Shown here piece after piece: positions 54,509 to 63,591 of a DNA stretch of 64,000 bases. Source of the stretch: Streptomyces sp. ICC1 (GTDB taxonomy: Bacteria; Actinomycetota; Actinomycetes; Streptomycetales; Streptomycetaceae). How positions within the stretch are numbered: position 1 is the first letter of the stretch; every line of letters begins with the position of its first letter. The stretch covers positions 7,259,063-7,323,062 of the forward strand of contig NZ_CP030287.1 of assembly GCF_003287935.1 (NCBI RefSeq), written 5' to 3'. Position numbers and translations under genes: made by a program. The notes under the pieces are model-generated. The model did no database searches. It saw only the letters and a list, made by a program, of their open reading frames with translations, and was not told where the DNA came from.

Positions 54509-56620
54509 TCAGTCCTCGTACGGCCGCGGGCGGGTGCGCAGCGTGTGGCCGTGCCGCAGGCCCTCCCGGAAGGCCGCCTCGTACGCCTGGTCGCCCAGTG
54601 CCCCGCGCGCGGTGCGCTCGAACTCCTCGCGTACGGAGGCCAGCTCGGGCGTACCGCGCTGCGGGTGGCCGACCGCCTGCCAGTAGGCGTGGCCCGTGCC
54701 GTACGCGCGCGCCGCGCCCGCCCCGTCGCCACCCGCGGCCCGGGCCGCCGCGAGCAGGTCGAGCCCGAGGGCGGTGCCGAAGCTGTCGCCCAGCTCCCGT
54801 TTGCCCTCCAGCATCGCGCGGGCGTGCACGGCGGACTCGGCGGGGCGGCTCTCGAACAGACAGATCAGGGCGAGCTGGTAGTCGGCGTAGGCCCGGGTCC
54901 AGTGCTCCCCGCGCTGGGCGCAGCCCGAACGCAAGTGCTCCGCCTCCTCGCGGGCGTCGCCGAGCAGGCCCATGCCGGTGAGTGCGAAGACCCGTACGAG
55001 GTGGCAGCGGAGCCGGGGCCCCGAGTCGAAGGGAGAACCGGGGAAGGCTTCCAGGGCGTTGTCCGAGACGATCCGGGCGGCCAGCGGCCGCCCGGCCAGC
55101 AGGTGGCTCAGGCCCAGCAGGTACGCGGCGTCGAGCGCCGGGCGCGCCCCGAGTCCGGTGGCGAGGGCCTCGCAGCCGACCGCGATCCGGTGGGCCTGGT
55201 CCTGCTCGCCCTGGAGCAGCAGGGTCACCCCGAGCGCCCACAGGGCGCGTGCGCGGACCGGCGCGGCCACGTCCTCCGGCCGTGCGGCGGCCAGGGCCCG
55301 CTCCAAGTAGCCGCGGGAAGCGTGCAGGTGGCCGCAGCAGGCCCAGTAGAAGCCGACCCGGGCCGCCAGGTCCAGGGCCAGGACCGGGGCGGTGGCCAGG
55401 CAGTGGTCGAGGGCCGCGCACAGGTCCCCGTACACCGCCGCGACGCGCCGGTATCCGAGCCTTTGGGCGGGTCCCAGCCAGTCCCGCTCGGCCGCGCGGA
55501 CCAGGTCGGTGAAGTGGGCGGCGTGGGCGGTGCGCAGCGCCTCGCCTTCGCCGGCCTCTTCGCGCCACATGGCCCCGTACTCCCGGATCGTGTCCAGCAT
55601 GCGGTACGAGCCGTCCGCGCACCGGCGCACGACGGATTTGGCGGCGAGGGCCTCCAGCAGCGGCGGGACCTGCGCCTGGGTGAGCGGGGCGGCCGAGCAG
55701 ACGGCGCGGGCGGCCGCCGCGTCGAAGGATCCGCCGAAGACGGACAGCCGCAGCCACAGCAGCCGTTCGCGCGGTTCGCACCACTCGTGGCTCCAGCCGA
55801 TGGCCGTGCGCAGCGCGCGGTGGCGGGGCGGCTGGAGGGGGGCGGCGGTGGACAGCCGTCCGATCCTGCGGGCGAGCCGGGCGGCGAGCTCCTCGACGGT
55901 GTGGTCCGTCAACTGCGCGGCGGCGAGTTCCAGCGCGAGGGGGACCCCCTCGAGGCGGGCGCAGACGGCCCGGGCGGCCGCGAGCCGGGCCTCCGTCCAG
56001 GGGGGCGCCTGCCCGGGGGCGGCCGCGGCGGCCCGCCGGGTGAAGAGCGCGAGGGCCTCCTCGGCCCCGCCGGGGTCGACTGCGTGCGGCAACGGGCCGA
56101 TGTCCAGGACGTGTTCGCGCCCCAAGGCCAGCGACTGCCTGCTGGTGACGAGCACGACGAGGTGCGGGGCCGCGTCGAGCAGCTCGCGCACGAGGCCCCG
56201 TGCGGCCGTCACCAGGTGTTCGCAGCAGTCCAGTACGAGGAGCAGCCGGCGCTCGCCGATCCACTCCCGCACCGCCGCGTCCAGGGTGCGGGAGGTGTGG
56301 TCGGCCAGGTCGAGGGCGTCGGCGACAGTGGCGGCGAGCAGCCGCTCGTCGGGCAGCGGGGAGAGGTCGGCCCAGTGGACCCCGTCGGGGAACGGGCCCG
56401 CGGGGCCGGCGGCCTCCATGCGGTCGGCGGCGTGCCGGGCCAGGCGGCTCTTGCCGACTCCGCCCGGCCCGGTCAGCGTGACCAGCCGCCCGCCGCCGCC
56501 CGGCGGCGGGCCGTACCGCCCGCCGCCCCGCAACGCCCTGTCCAGGGCGGCCAGTTCACCGGCCCGCCCCACGAAGGAGGCGGACCCGTCGCGTTCGTAC
56601 CCCTCGCCGTCTCCCAGCAC
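54509..56620 (-). CDS. AfsR/LuxR-type STAND ATPase without DNA-binding domain
   Basis: The 703-residue protein has an NB-ARC-like ATPase, with SFVGRAGELAALDRALRGGG, Walker A LTGPGGVGKSRLARHAAD, Walker B LLLVLDCCEHLV, VTSRQSLALG and LEGVPLALELAAAQL. A winged-helix arm (LRLSVFGGSFDAAAARAVC) and about 300 residues of TPR-like repeats follow. The end EREFERTARGALGDQAYEAA-like segment (EEFERTARGALGDQAYEAAF) occurs in AfsR-family proteins. No SARP or LuxR DNA-binding domain is present. It begins at a GTG or TTG-type start at 56620, 30 bases from the adapter, so an upstream extension or partner could have been lost. Confidence 0.78.
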   Translation of the reverse strand: MLGDGEGYERDGSASFVGRAGELAALDRALRGGGRYGPPPGGGGRLVTLTGPGGVGKSRLARHAADRMEAAGPAGPFPDGVHWADLSPLPDERLLAATVADALDLADHTSRTLDAAVREWIGERRLLLVLDCCEHLVTAARGLVRELLDAAPHLVVLVTSRQSLALGREHVLDIGPLPHAVDPGGAEEALALFTRRAAAAAPGQAPPWTEARLAAARAVCARLEGVPLALELAAAQLTDHTVEELAARLARRIGRLSTAAPLQPPRHRALRTAIGWSHEWCEPRERLLWLRLSVFGGSFDAAAARAVCSAAPLTQAQVPPLLEALAAKSVVRRCADGSYRMLDTIREYGAMWREEAGEGEALRTAHAAHFTDLVRAAERDWLGPAQRLGYRRVAAVYGDLCAALDHCLATAPVLALDLAARVGFYWACCGHLHASRGYLERALAAARPEDVAAPVRARALWALGVTLLLQGEQDQAHRIAVGCEALATGLGARPALDAAYLLGLSHLLAGRPLAARIVSDNALEAFPGSPFDSGPRLRCHLVRVFALTGMGLLGDAREEAEHLRSGCAQRGEHWTRAYADYQLALICLFESRPAESAVHARAMLEGKRELGDSFGTALGLDLLAAARAAGGDGAGAARAYGTGHAYWQAVGHPQRGTPELASVREEFERTARGALGDQAYEAAFREGLRHGHTLRTRPRPYED

Positions 56621-56649
56621 CCGCCCAGTGTGGCGTACGGGGCGGGCGG

Positions 56650-56684
56650 CGGTCCCTGATACACATCTCCGGGGCCCGCCGGGC
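56650..56684. other. Degenerate Nextera (P7-side) adapter: chimeric assembly junction
   Basis: ATACACATCTCCG at 56659-56671 matches the read-2 Nextera adapter exactly. The flanking bases from 56650 fit CTGTCTCTT at 6 of 9 positions, and the part after 56671 is a G/C-shifted version of the rest. The minus strand translates to PEMCIRDR, the well-known adapter artefact peptide MCIRDR. The right side starts inside a helicase gene. Confidence 0.88.
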
Positions 56685-57342
56685 CAGGGCCGCCGTCCGC
56701 GCGGTCGGGCTGCCCGCCGCGCTCTGCGCCAGCCAGGTGATACCCCTCGCCGCCGACGAGCAGGGCTTCGTCCGCGGCCTCGCCCGCCCCATGCCCAAGC
56801 CCCCGCAGCCCGCCGCGCGCCAGGGCACCCGCTTCCACGCCTGGGTGGAGTCCCGCTTCGACGAGCTCCCCCTCCCGCTCCTCGATGTCCTCGACCCCGC
56901 GACCGAGCTGCCCGGCGCCGGCGCGGAATCCGGCCAGGACATCGCCGACGAGGCCGACCTGGACTCCCTCAAGGCCGCCTTCGAGCGCAGCGAGTACGCC
57001 GACCGCACCCCGTACCGCATGGAGGTCCCCGTCCAGCTGACCCTCGCGGGCCGGGTGATCCGCGGCCGGATCGACGCCGTGTACCGCGGCCCCGACGGCA
57101 CGTACGAGATCGTCGACTGGAAGACCGGCCGGACGGCCGAGGCGGACCCCCTCCAGCTCGCCGTCTACCGCCTGGCCTGGGCGGAGGCCACGAACACCCC
57201 CCTCGCCGAGGTCACCGCCGCCTTCCTGCACGTGCGCAGCGGCCGCGTCGTCCGCCCCCGCAACCTCCCCGGCCGCGCGCGTCTTGAGCAGATCCTCCAA
57301 GGCAAAACGGACACGGAAAGCGACCTCCGAACAGAAGGCTAG
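56685..57342 (+). CDS. ATP-dependent helicase/nuclease, C-terminal RecB-like nuclease fragment
   Basis: About 218 residues of a UvrD/RecB-type protein remain. A stretch before the nuclease (PKPPQPAARQGTRFHAWVE) carries the first motif region. The PD-(D/E)XK core follows with RVIRGRIDAVYRGPDGTYEI and VDWKTGRTAEADPLQLAVYR, where Asp, Asp and Lys are the catalytic residues. This is the C-terminal nuclease of an AddB/AdnA-type repair helicase. All motor motifs are missing because the gene starts in adapter sequence. Its stop lies 11 bases before the next gene, so they are one transcription unit. Confidence 0.8.
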
Positions 57343-57352
57343 GCTCGTGTCC

Positions 57353-58807
57353 ATGAGCGACACCCCGGCGGACAGCGTCGTCCGCACGTACATCGACACG
57401 CACCGCGCCGCCTTCCTCGACGACCTCGCCGAGTGGCTCCGCATCCCTTCGGTCTCGGCCCAGCCCGAGCACGCGGACGACGTACGGCGCAGCGCCGACT
57501 GGCTGGCGGCGAAGCTCAAGGAGACCGGTTTCCCGGTCACCGAGGTCTGGCGGACGGGCACCGCGGACGCCCCCGGAGCGCCCGCCGTCTTCGCGCACTG
57601 GCCCAGCGACGACCCCGCCGCGCCCACCGTCCTGGTCTACGGGCACCACGACGTGCAGCCCGCCGCCCTCGCCGACGGCTGGCACACCGACCCATTCGAA
57701 CCGGTCGTCAAGGACGGCCGGATGTACGGGCGCGGCGCCGCCGACGACAAGGGCCAGGTGTTCTTCCACACCCTCGGCGTGCGCGCGCACCTGGCCGCGA
57801 CCGGCGCAGCAGCCCCCGCCGTGCACCTCAAGCTCATCGTCGAGGGCGAGGAGGAGTCCGGCTCCCCGCACTTCCGCGCCCTGGTCGAGCGCGAGGCCCG
57901 GCGCCTCGCCGCCGACATCGTGATCGTCTCCGACACCGGGATGTGGTCCGAGACCACCCCCACCGTCTGCACCGGCATGCGCGGCGTCGCCGACTGCGAG
58001 ATCGACCTGTACGGCCCGGACCAGGACATCCATTCGGGCGCCTTCGGCGGCGCCGTGCCGAACCCGGCCACCGTCGCGGCCCGCCTCGTCGCGGCCCTGC
58101 ACGACGCGGACGAGCGGGTCACGGTCCCCGGCTTCTACGACGGCATCGCCGAGCTCACGGACGCCGAGCGCGAGCTGATCGCCGAGCTGCCCTTCGACGA
58201 GGGCGAGTGGCTGCGCACGGCCAAGTCGTACGCGGCCGCCGGCGAGGCGGGCTACTCCACGCTGGAGCGCGTCTGGGCCCGCCCGACCGCCGAGGTCAAC
58301 GGCATCGGCGGCGGTTACCAGGGTCCCGGCGGCAAGACCATCGTGCCCGCCTCCGCGCACCTGAAGCTGTCGTTCCGCCTGGTCTCAGGGCAGGACCCGT
58401 ACGCGATCGAGGCCGCCGTCGCGGGCTGGGTCGCGGAGCGCGTCCCCGCCGGAATCCGGCACTCCATCACTTTCGGCGCCCCCACCCGGCCGTGCCTGAC
58501 CCCGCTGGACCACCCGGCGCTGCAGTCGGTCGTCCGGGCCATGGGCCGGGCCTTCGGGCAGAAGATCCGCTTTACCCGCGAGGGCGGTTCGGGTCCGGCG
58601 GCGGACCTCCAGGACGTGCTGGCCGCACCCGTACTCTTCCTCGGGATCTCCGTGCCCTCCGACGGCTGGCACGCGCCGAACGAGAAGGTGGAGCTCGACC
58701 TGCTCGCCAAGGGGGTGGAGACGACGGCGTACCTCTGGGGCGACCTGGCCGCCCACTGGAAGCCCGCCGGACCCGCCGGGCCCGCTGGAGCCGCCGTCAC
58801 CGCCTGA
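57353..58807 (+). CDS. M20 family metallodipeptidase
   Basis: The 484-residue protein is a complete M20 peptidase. The first metal His-x-Asp in VLVYGHHDVQPA, the bridging Asp in MYGRGAADDKGQVF, the catalytic Glu pair in IVEGEEESGSPHF and the later Asp in IVSDTGMWS are visible. A dimerisation lid occupies about 195-390 and the final metal His lies in DGWHAPNEKVEL. It hydrolyses dipeptides, as in carnosinase-like enzymes. ATG 57353 is closely preceded by the helicase gene. Confidence 0.88.
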   Translation: MSDTPADSVVRTYIDTHRAAFLDDLAEWLRIPSVSAQPEHADDVRRSADWLAAKLKETGFPVTEVWRTGTADAPGAPAVFAHWPSDDPAAPTVLVYGHHDVQPAALADGWHTDPFEPVVKDGRMYGRGAADDKGQVFFHTLGVRAHLAATGAAAPAVHLKLIVEGEEESGSPHFRALVEREARRLAADIVIVSDTGMWSETTPTVCTGMRGVADCEIDLYGPDQDIHSGAFGGAVPNPATVAARLVAALHDADERVTVPGFYDGIAELTDAERELIAELPFDEGEWLRTAKSYAAAGEAGYSTLERVWARPTAEVNGIGGGYQGPGGKTIVPASAHLKLSFRLVSGQDPYAIEAAVAGWVAERVPAGIRHSITFGAPTRPCLTPLDHPALQSVVRAMGRAFGQKIRFTREGGSGPAADLQDVLAAPVLFLGISVPSDGWHAPNEKVELDLLAKGVETTAYLWGDLAAHWKPAGPAGPAGAAVTA

Positions 58808-58886
58808 TCCGCCGCCGTCACCGCCCGCCGCACACCGTCCTGCTGAGCCTGCCCGTGTCCCGCCACCGGGGGAGTTGGAAGTACCT

Positions 58887-59822
58887 GTGAGCACCCATAC
58901 CGAGCACGAGCGCCCGATCTCGCTGGCCGCGCCCAGCGGAATCGACCGGGCCGCGCACCACCGCCTCGACGAGGCGTGGCTCGCCGCCGCCTGGAGCCAC
59001 CCGAGCACCCGCGTCTTCGTCGTCTCGGGCGGCCAGGTCCTGGTCGACGACACCCCCGACGGCGGCACCGGCATCCTGATGACCCCGGCCTTCGAAGCCC
59101 CGGTCACCGAGACCCACCGGTACTTCCTGGGCACCGACGAGGACGGCGTACGGTACTTCGCGCTCCAGAAGGACTCGCTGCCCGGCCGCATGGACCAGTC
59201 GGCCCGCCCGGCGGGCCTGCGCGAGGCCGGCATGCTGCTCTCCCCGCGGGACGCCGGGCTGATGGTGCACGCGGTGGCGCTGGAGAACTGGCAGCGCATG
59301 CACCGCTTCTGCTCGCGCTGCGGCGAGCGCACGGTGGTCGCGGCCGCCGGGCACATCCGCCGCTGCCCGGGCTGCGGCGCCGAGCACTACCCGCGCACCG
59401 ATCCGGCCGTGATCATGCTGGTCACGGACGAGCAGGACCGGGCGCTGCTGGGCCGCCAGGTGCACTGGCCGGAGGGGCGCTTCTCGACGCTGGCCGGGTT
59501 CGTGGAGCCGGGCGAGTCCATCGAGCAGTCCGTCATCCGCGAGGTGTGGGAGGAGGCGGGCGTCAAGGTCGGCGAGGTCGACTACGTCGCCAGCCAGCCC
59601 TGGCCGTTCCCGTACAGCCTGATGCTGGGCTTCACGGCCCGCGCCACCACCTCCGAGATCAACGTCGACGGCGAGGAGATCCAGGAGGCCCGCTGGTTCT
59701 CCCGCGAGGACCTGCGCGCGGCGATCGAGGCGGGCGAGGTGCTCCCGCCGGCGGGCATCTCCATCGCGGCCCGGCTGGTCGAGCTCTGGTACGGCGAGCC
59801 GCTGCCGAGGCCCACGGCGTAA
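58887..59822 (+). CDS. nudC: NAD(+)/NADH diphosphatase (NudC)
   Basis: The 311-residue protein has the NudC order. A nonconserved N-terminal domain comes first, then a zinc ribbon (FCSRCGERT and RRCPGCGAEHYPRTDPAV) and the Nudix box starting GFVEPGES and containing REVWEEAG. The NudC-specific SQPWPFPYSLMLGF motif follows. It cleaves NADH/NAD+ to NMN and AMP and can remove NAD caps from RNA. GTG 58887 is preferred; TTG 58875 abuts the GGGGGAG ribosome site and is too close. A terminator follows the gene. Confidence 0.92.
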   Translation: MSTHTEHERPISLAAPSGIDRAAHHRLDEAWLAAAWSHPSTRVFVVSGGQVLVDDTPDGGTGILMTPAFEAPVTETHRYFLGTDEDGVRYFALQKDSLPGRMDQSARPAGLREAGMLLSPRDAGLMVHAVALENWQRMHRFCSRCGERTVVAAAGHIRRCPGCGAEHYPRTDPAVIMLVTDEQDRALLGRQVHWPEGRFSTLAGFVEPGESIEQSVIREVWEEAGVKVGEVDYVASQPWPFPYSLMLGFTARATTSEINVDGEEIQEARWFSREDLRAAIEAGEVLPPAGISIAARLVELWYGEPLPRPTA

Positions 59823-59837
59823 CGTTCGTCACAGCAG

Positions 59838-59866
59838 AAGGCCCCCGCCGAGGCGGGGGCCTTTCC
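59838..59866. terminator. Intrinsic terminator after nudC
   Basis: Twelve-base arms AAGGCCCCCGCC (59838-59849) and GGCGGGGGCCTT (59852-59863) with a TTTCC run form a compact hairpin between convergent nudC and the mycoredoxin gene; it could serve both. Confidence 0.85.
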
Positions 59867-59892
59867 TGTGCGCGCGGCGGGGCGGGCGCCGG

Positions 59893-60153
59893 TCAGACGG
59901 CGAGGGCCTGCTTGACCTGGGCCAGCGACGGGTTGGTCATGACCGACTCGCTGCCCGCGGAGGACGTCACGAGCACGGTGGGAACCGTCTGGTTGCCGCC
60001 GTTCGCCTTCTCCACGAACGCCGCGGACGCCGGGTCGAGCTCGATGTTGATCTCGGTGTAGGCGATGCCCTCGCGGTCCATCTGGCTCTTGAGCCGGCGG
60101 CAGTAGCCGCACCAGGTCGTGCTGTACATCGTGACCGTGCCCGTGTCCTGCAT
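59893..60153 (-). CDS. Mycoredoxin (glutaredoxin-like)
   Basis: The 86-residue protein is a glutaredoxin fold with active site CGYC at residues 15-18 (YSTTWCGYCRRLK). It also has the cis-Pro loop GGNQTVPTVLV, matching mycoredoxin-1 of actinobacteria, which reduces mycothiol-mixed disulfides. ATG 60153 follows AGGAG. It is divergent from uvrD2 with 182 bases between. Confidence 0.9.
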   Translation of the reverse strand: MQDTGTVTMYSTTWCGYCRRLKSQMDREGIAYTEINIELDPASAAFVEKANGGNQTVPTVLVTSSAGSESVMTNPSLAQVKQALAV

Positions 60154-60335
60154 GCTGCGCTCTCCTCTGTGAAGGCTCGTTGGTCCGAGTACTCGAACGC
60201 ACGGGACCGCGCCGCCATTCCCCCGCGCGGCCCCTCGTCCGTGAGCGGGCCGCTCCCGGTCCGTAAATACGACCGCACCCGCGAGCCTGTGGACGAGTTT
60301 CCCGCCCTCCCCACGAGACCTGGCAGCATGGCGGG

Positions 60336-62513
60336 GTGACATCAGCAACGCACTCCTCATCCTTCACGGCCGGCGCCGACTCGGCCGACGCGGTGCTCCT
60401 GGGCCTGGACCCGGAGCAGCGCGAGGTCGCGACGACCCTGCGCGGGCCGGTGTGCGTGCTGGCCGGAGCGGGCACCGGCAAGACCCGGGCGATCACCCAC
60501 CGCATCGCCTACGGGGTCCGCTCGGGGCAGCTGATGCCGGCGAGCGTGCTGGCCGTCACCTTCACCAACCGCGCCGCCGGAGAGATGCGCGGCCGCCTGC
60601 GCGAGCTCGGCGCCGGCGGGGTGCAGGCGCGCACCTTCCACTCCGCCGCGCTGCGCCAGCTCCAGTTCTTCTGGCCCAGGGCGGTCGGCGGCGATGTGCC
60701 CCGGCTGCTGGAGCGCAAGATCCAGTTCGTCGCGGAGGCCGGCGCCCGCTGCCGCGTCCGCCTCGACCGGAACGAGCTGCGCGACGTCACGGGCGAGATC
60801 GAGTGGGCGAAGGTCACTCAAACAGTGCCCGCGGACTATCCGGCGGCCGCCGTCAAATCGGGCCGCGAGGCCCCCCGGGACCTGGCCGAGATCGCCCAGA
60901 TCTACGGGATGTACGAACAGCTCAAGCGTGACCGCGGCATGATCGACTTCGAGGACGTGCTGCTCCTCACCGTCGGCATCCTGCAGGACCGCCACGACAT
61001 CGCCGAGCAGATCCGCACCCAGTACCAGCACTTCGTGGTCGATGAGTACCAGGACGTCAGCCCGCTCCAGCAGCGCCTGCTCGACCTCTGGCTCGGCGAG
61101 CGCGACAGCCTCTGCGTCGTCGGCGACGCCAGCCAGACCATCTACTCCTTCACCGGCGCCACCCCCGACCACCTGCTGAACTTCCGCACCAAGTACCCGC
61201 AGGCCACCGTGGTCAAGCTGGTGCGCGACTACCGCTCCACCCCGCAGGTCGTGCACCTCGCCAACGGCCTGCTGAACCAGGCCAGGGGGCGCGCGGCCGA
61301 GCACCGCCTCGAACTGGTCTCCCAGCGCGAGCCCGGCCCCGACCCGGTCTACGCCGAGTACCCCGACGAGCCCGCCGAGGCCGAGGGCGTCGCCCGCCGG
61401 ATCCGCGACCTCATCGCCGCCGGCGTCCCGGCCGGCGAGATCGCCGTGCTCTACCGCATCAACGCCCAGTCCGAGGTCTACGAGCAGGCCCTCGCCGATG
61501 CCTCGGTCCCCTACCAGCTGCGCGGCGCCGAGCGCTTCTTCGAGCGAGGCGAGGTGCAGAAGGCGATCCTCGCGCTGCGCGGAGCCGCCCGCTCCGGCGG
61601 CAACGACCCCCTGCTCGACGACGTCGTGGAGCTCGGCTCCCAAGTCCGGGCCGTGCTCAGCTCGACGGGCTGGACGGGCGAGCCGCCCGCCGGCTCCGGC
61701 GCCGTGCGCGACCAGTGGGAATCGCTGGCCGCGCTGGTCCGGCTCGCCGAGGACTTCGCCCGCGCCCGGCCCGGCGCCAACCTGTCCGACCTGACCGCCG
61801 AGCTCGATGAGCGCAAGGCCGCCCAGCACGCGCCGACCGTCCAGGGCGTCACCCTCGCCTCGCTGCACGCGGCGAAGGGCCTGGAGTGGGACGCGGTGTT
61901 CCTCGCCGGCCTGACCGACGGCATGATGCCGATCACTTACGCCAAGACCGACGAGCAGATCGAGGAGGAGCGCCGGCTGCTCTACGTCGGCGTCACCCGG
62001 GCCCGGCACCACCTGACGCTCTCCTGGGCCCTCTCCCGGGCTCCGGGCGGCCGGGGGTCCCGACGGCCCAGCCGCTTCCTGAACGGCCTGCGGCCGGGCT
62101 CCGTGGCCCCGGGAACCGCGGCGGGCGGCGCGGGCGGGCCCGCCGGCACGGGACCGGCCCGCAAGCGCGGCCGCCGCGGCCCGGTCCTGTGCCGGGTCTG
62201 CGGCAAGACGCTGACCGAAGCCGGCGAGCTGAAGCTGATGCGCTGCGAGGACTGCCCGTCGGACATGGACGAAGGGCTCTACGAGCGGCTGCGCGACTGG
62301 CGCGCCGTCCAGGCGAAGGAACAGGGCATGCCCGGCTACTGCGTCTTCACGGACAAGACGCTGATGGCGATCGCGGAGGCCACGCCCGCCGAGCCGGGGG
62401 AGCTCGCGATGATCTCCGGAGTGGGTGCGCGCAAGCTCGAGCGGTACGGAGCCGATGTGCTGGCCATCTGCGCAGGTGGGGAGCCGGAGGGGGCGGATCC
62501 TGACGGCGCGTAG
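60336..62513 (+). CDS. uvrD2: UvrD2-type ATP-dependent DNA helicase
   Basis: The 725-residue SF1A helicase shows motif I GAGTGKTRAITHRI, motif Ia VTFTNRAAGEM, motif II VVDEYQDVSPLQ, motif III VGDASQTIYSFTGA, motif IV VRDYRSTPQVV, motif V SLHAAKGLEWDAVFL and motif VI LYVGVTRARHHL. A four-cysteine segment (CRVCGKTL, RCEDC) and a C-terminal HRDC-like domain (MAIAEATPAEPGELAMISGV) are the marks of actinobacterial UvrD2. It unwinds DNA in repair. GTG 60336. It sits directly upstream of wblC, a known actinobacterial order. Confidence 0.92.
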   Translation: MTSATHSSSFTAGADSADAVLLGLDPEQREVATTLRGPVCVLAGAGTGKTRAITHRIAYGVRSGQLMPASVLAVTFTNRAAGEMRGRLRELGAGGVQARTFHSAALRQLQFFWPRAVGGDVPRLLERKIQFVAEAGARCRVRLDRNELRDVTGEIEWAKVTQTVPADYPAAAVKSGREAPRDLAEIAQIYGMYEQLKRDRGMIDFEDVLLLTVGILQDRHDIAEQIRTQYQHFVVDEYQDVSPLQQRLLDLWLGERDSLCVVGDASQTIYSFTGATPDHLLNFRTKYPQATVVKLVRDYRSTPQVVHLANGLLNQARGRAAEHRLELVSQREPGPDPVYAEYPDEPAEAEGVARRIRDLIAAGVPAGEIAVLYRINAQSEVYEQALADASVPYQLRGAERFFERGEVQKAILALRGAARSGGNDPLLDDVVELGSQVRAVLSSTGWTGEPPAGSGAVRDQWESLAALVRLAEDFARARPGANLSDLTAELDERKAAQHAPTVQGVTLASLHAAKGLEWDAVFLAGLTDGMMPITYAKTDEQIEEERRLLYVGVTRARHHLTLSWALSRAPGGRGSRRPSRFLNGLRPGSVAPGTAAGGAGGPAGTGPARKRGRRGPVLCRVCGKTLTEAGELKLMRCEDCPSDMDEGLYERLRDWRAVQAKEQGMPGYCVFTDKTLMAIAEATPAEPGELAMISGVGARKLERYGADVLAICAGGEPEGADPDGA

Positions 62514-62533
62514 AAACTCGTCGGAAAAATAGT

Positions 62534-62563
62534 TTGCACATGCCCAGCGAATCCCCATAGGTT
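62534..62563 (+). promoter_or_regulatory. WblC/WhiB7-type promoter of the wblC transcript
   Basis: TTGCAC (62534-62539) and TAGGTT (62558-62563) are 18 bases apart. Immediately upstream lies the A/T-rich GGAAAAATAGT (62523-62533), the element that the WhiB7 AT-hook contacts next to the -35 of its target promoters. The promoter should be autoactivated. Confidence 0.75.
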
Positions 62564-62681
62564 CTTAGCAACGGAAACGGTGGCTTCTCCGAAGCCCCGG
62601 ATCCGTGCTGTACTTATCCGAATACGCATGGGACCAGGCCTCCGGGCCGGGTCCCCGAGACGCCGAGAGGAGGCGAGACCA

Positions 62682-63023
62682 GTGACCAGCTTCATCACCA
62701 CCACCAAAATGACCGATCGCTCGGTTGCCGCTTCCTGCACGCTCGGCTCCTCCACGCTTGCTGCCCTCAGGGGTACCGGTCTGTCCGCGATCTGCGCCGG
62801 CAGCCCCGCCCTGATCGCCGCCCCCGTGGCGCTGCTGGTCAGTGAGCGCAATGAGCGACCGGCGCAGGCACCGGTGGCAGTACTGGCAGCAGAAGCGCAG
62901 GCGCATGGCGCCTATGGCTTTGCGGCCGCAGCCGGTGCCGGATCCAAGACGAAGCAGACGAAGAAGCAGCACCACCTGATGTGGGCCCACCGCGGGCTTG
63001 AACCCTGGAGTGATCCAGTCTGA
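62682..63023 (+). CDS. Upstream ORF in wblC leader (possible translated attenuator ORF)
   Basis: A 113-codon frame starts at GTG 62682 after GAGGCGAG and ends 24 bases before a terminator hairpin. Residues MTSFITTTKMTDRSVAASC are followed by Ala-rich sequence and a basic, Gln/His-rich end (KTKQTKKQHHLMWAHRGLEP). The protein resembles no family. In mycobacteria and Streptomyces a leader ORF couples ribosome stalling to antitermination of whiB7/wblC, so translation of this frame, or of a shorter one within it, may matter more than the product. Confidence 0.45.
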   Translation: MTSFITTTKMTDRSVAASCTLGSSTLAALRGTGLSAICAGSPALIAAPVALLVSERNERPAQAPVAVLAAEAQAHGAYGFAAAAGAGSKTKQTKKQHHLMWAHRGLEPWSDPV

Positions 63024-63047
63024 TCGCATGATCAGACCGGCGCCTTC

Positions 63048-63089
63048 AGGGCCGCGGAACCCCACCCGGGATCCGCGGCCCTTCTGTTT
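63048..63089 (+). terminator. Intrinsic terminator / attenuator in wblC leader
   Basis: AGGGCCGCGGA (63048-63058) and TCCGCGGCCCT (63072-63082) form a perfect 11-base stem followed by TCTGTTT, about 130 bases before the wblC start. It is the classic form for premature termination. Antibiotics that slow translation of the leader would allow read-through. Confidence 0.8.
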
Positions 63090-63219
63090 GTCCCCGAACA
63101 GGGGGCGACGGAGCGAAGGGGCCTCGGGACTGGCAAGTCAGTCGGTGTGACGAGGTAGACCAGCAGCCCCGGCCGACCGGCCGGAACGACCAGACGCAAA
63201 AGACGAGGAAGAAACCACC

Positions 63220-63591
63220 GTGCAACTCGAAGCGCACGCCCCGTCCGTACCGAAGTCCCAGACCCTCTCCCCGCCCGCAGTCCCGGAGGACTCCACCTTG
63301 ACTCCCCTCACCGCGCTGACCGCGCTCGACGACGCCATCGAGAACCTCGGCGTACCCGTCGCCTGTCGCACCTACGACCCCGAGGTCTTCTTCGCCGAGT
63401 CCCCGGCGGACGTCGAGTACGCGAAGTCCCTCTGCGGCACCTGCCCGCTGGTCGAGGCCTGCCTCGCCGGTGCGCTCGAGCGCCGCGAGCCCTGGGGTGT
63501 CTGGGGTGGCGAGCTCTTCGTCCAGGGTGTCGTCGTAGCCCGGAAGCGTCCCCGTGGCCGTCCGCGCAAGAACCCGGTTGTCGCGGCATGA
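63220..63591 (+). CDS. wblC: WhiB-family transcription factor WblC (WhiB7)
   Basis: The 123-residue protein has the four iron-sulfur cysteines (VACRTYDPEVFF, SLCGTCPLVEACLAG), the turn GVWGGELF that binds the primary sigma factor, and the AT-hook RGRPRKNP near the C-terminus, which identifies WblC/WhiB7. It activates intrinsic antibiotic-resistance genes, particularly against ribosome inhibitors. GTG 63220 follows GAGGAA. The upstream leader with ORF and terminator supports induction by translation inhibition. A small gene overlaps its stop codon. Confidence 0.93.
   Translation: MQLEAHAPSVPKSQTLSPPAVPEDSTLTPLTALTALDDAIENLGVPVACRTYDPEVFFAESPADVEYAKSLCGTCPLVEACLAGALERREPWGVWGGELFVQGVVVARKRPRGRPRKNPVVAA

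Noticed and set aside
62580..62681. Longer frame starting at 62580 as the leader gene.
   Set aside because: It would begin inside the presumed transcription-start region, without a ribosome binding site. GTG 62682 is better placed.
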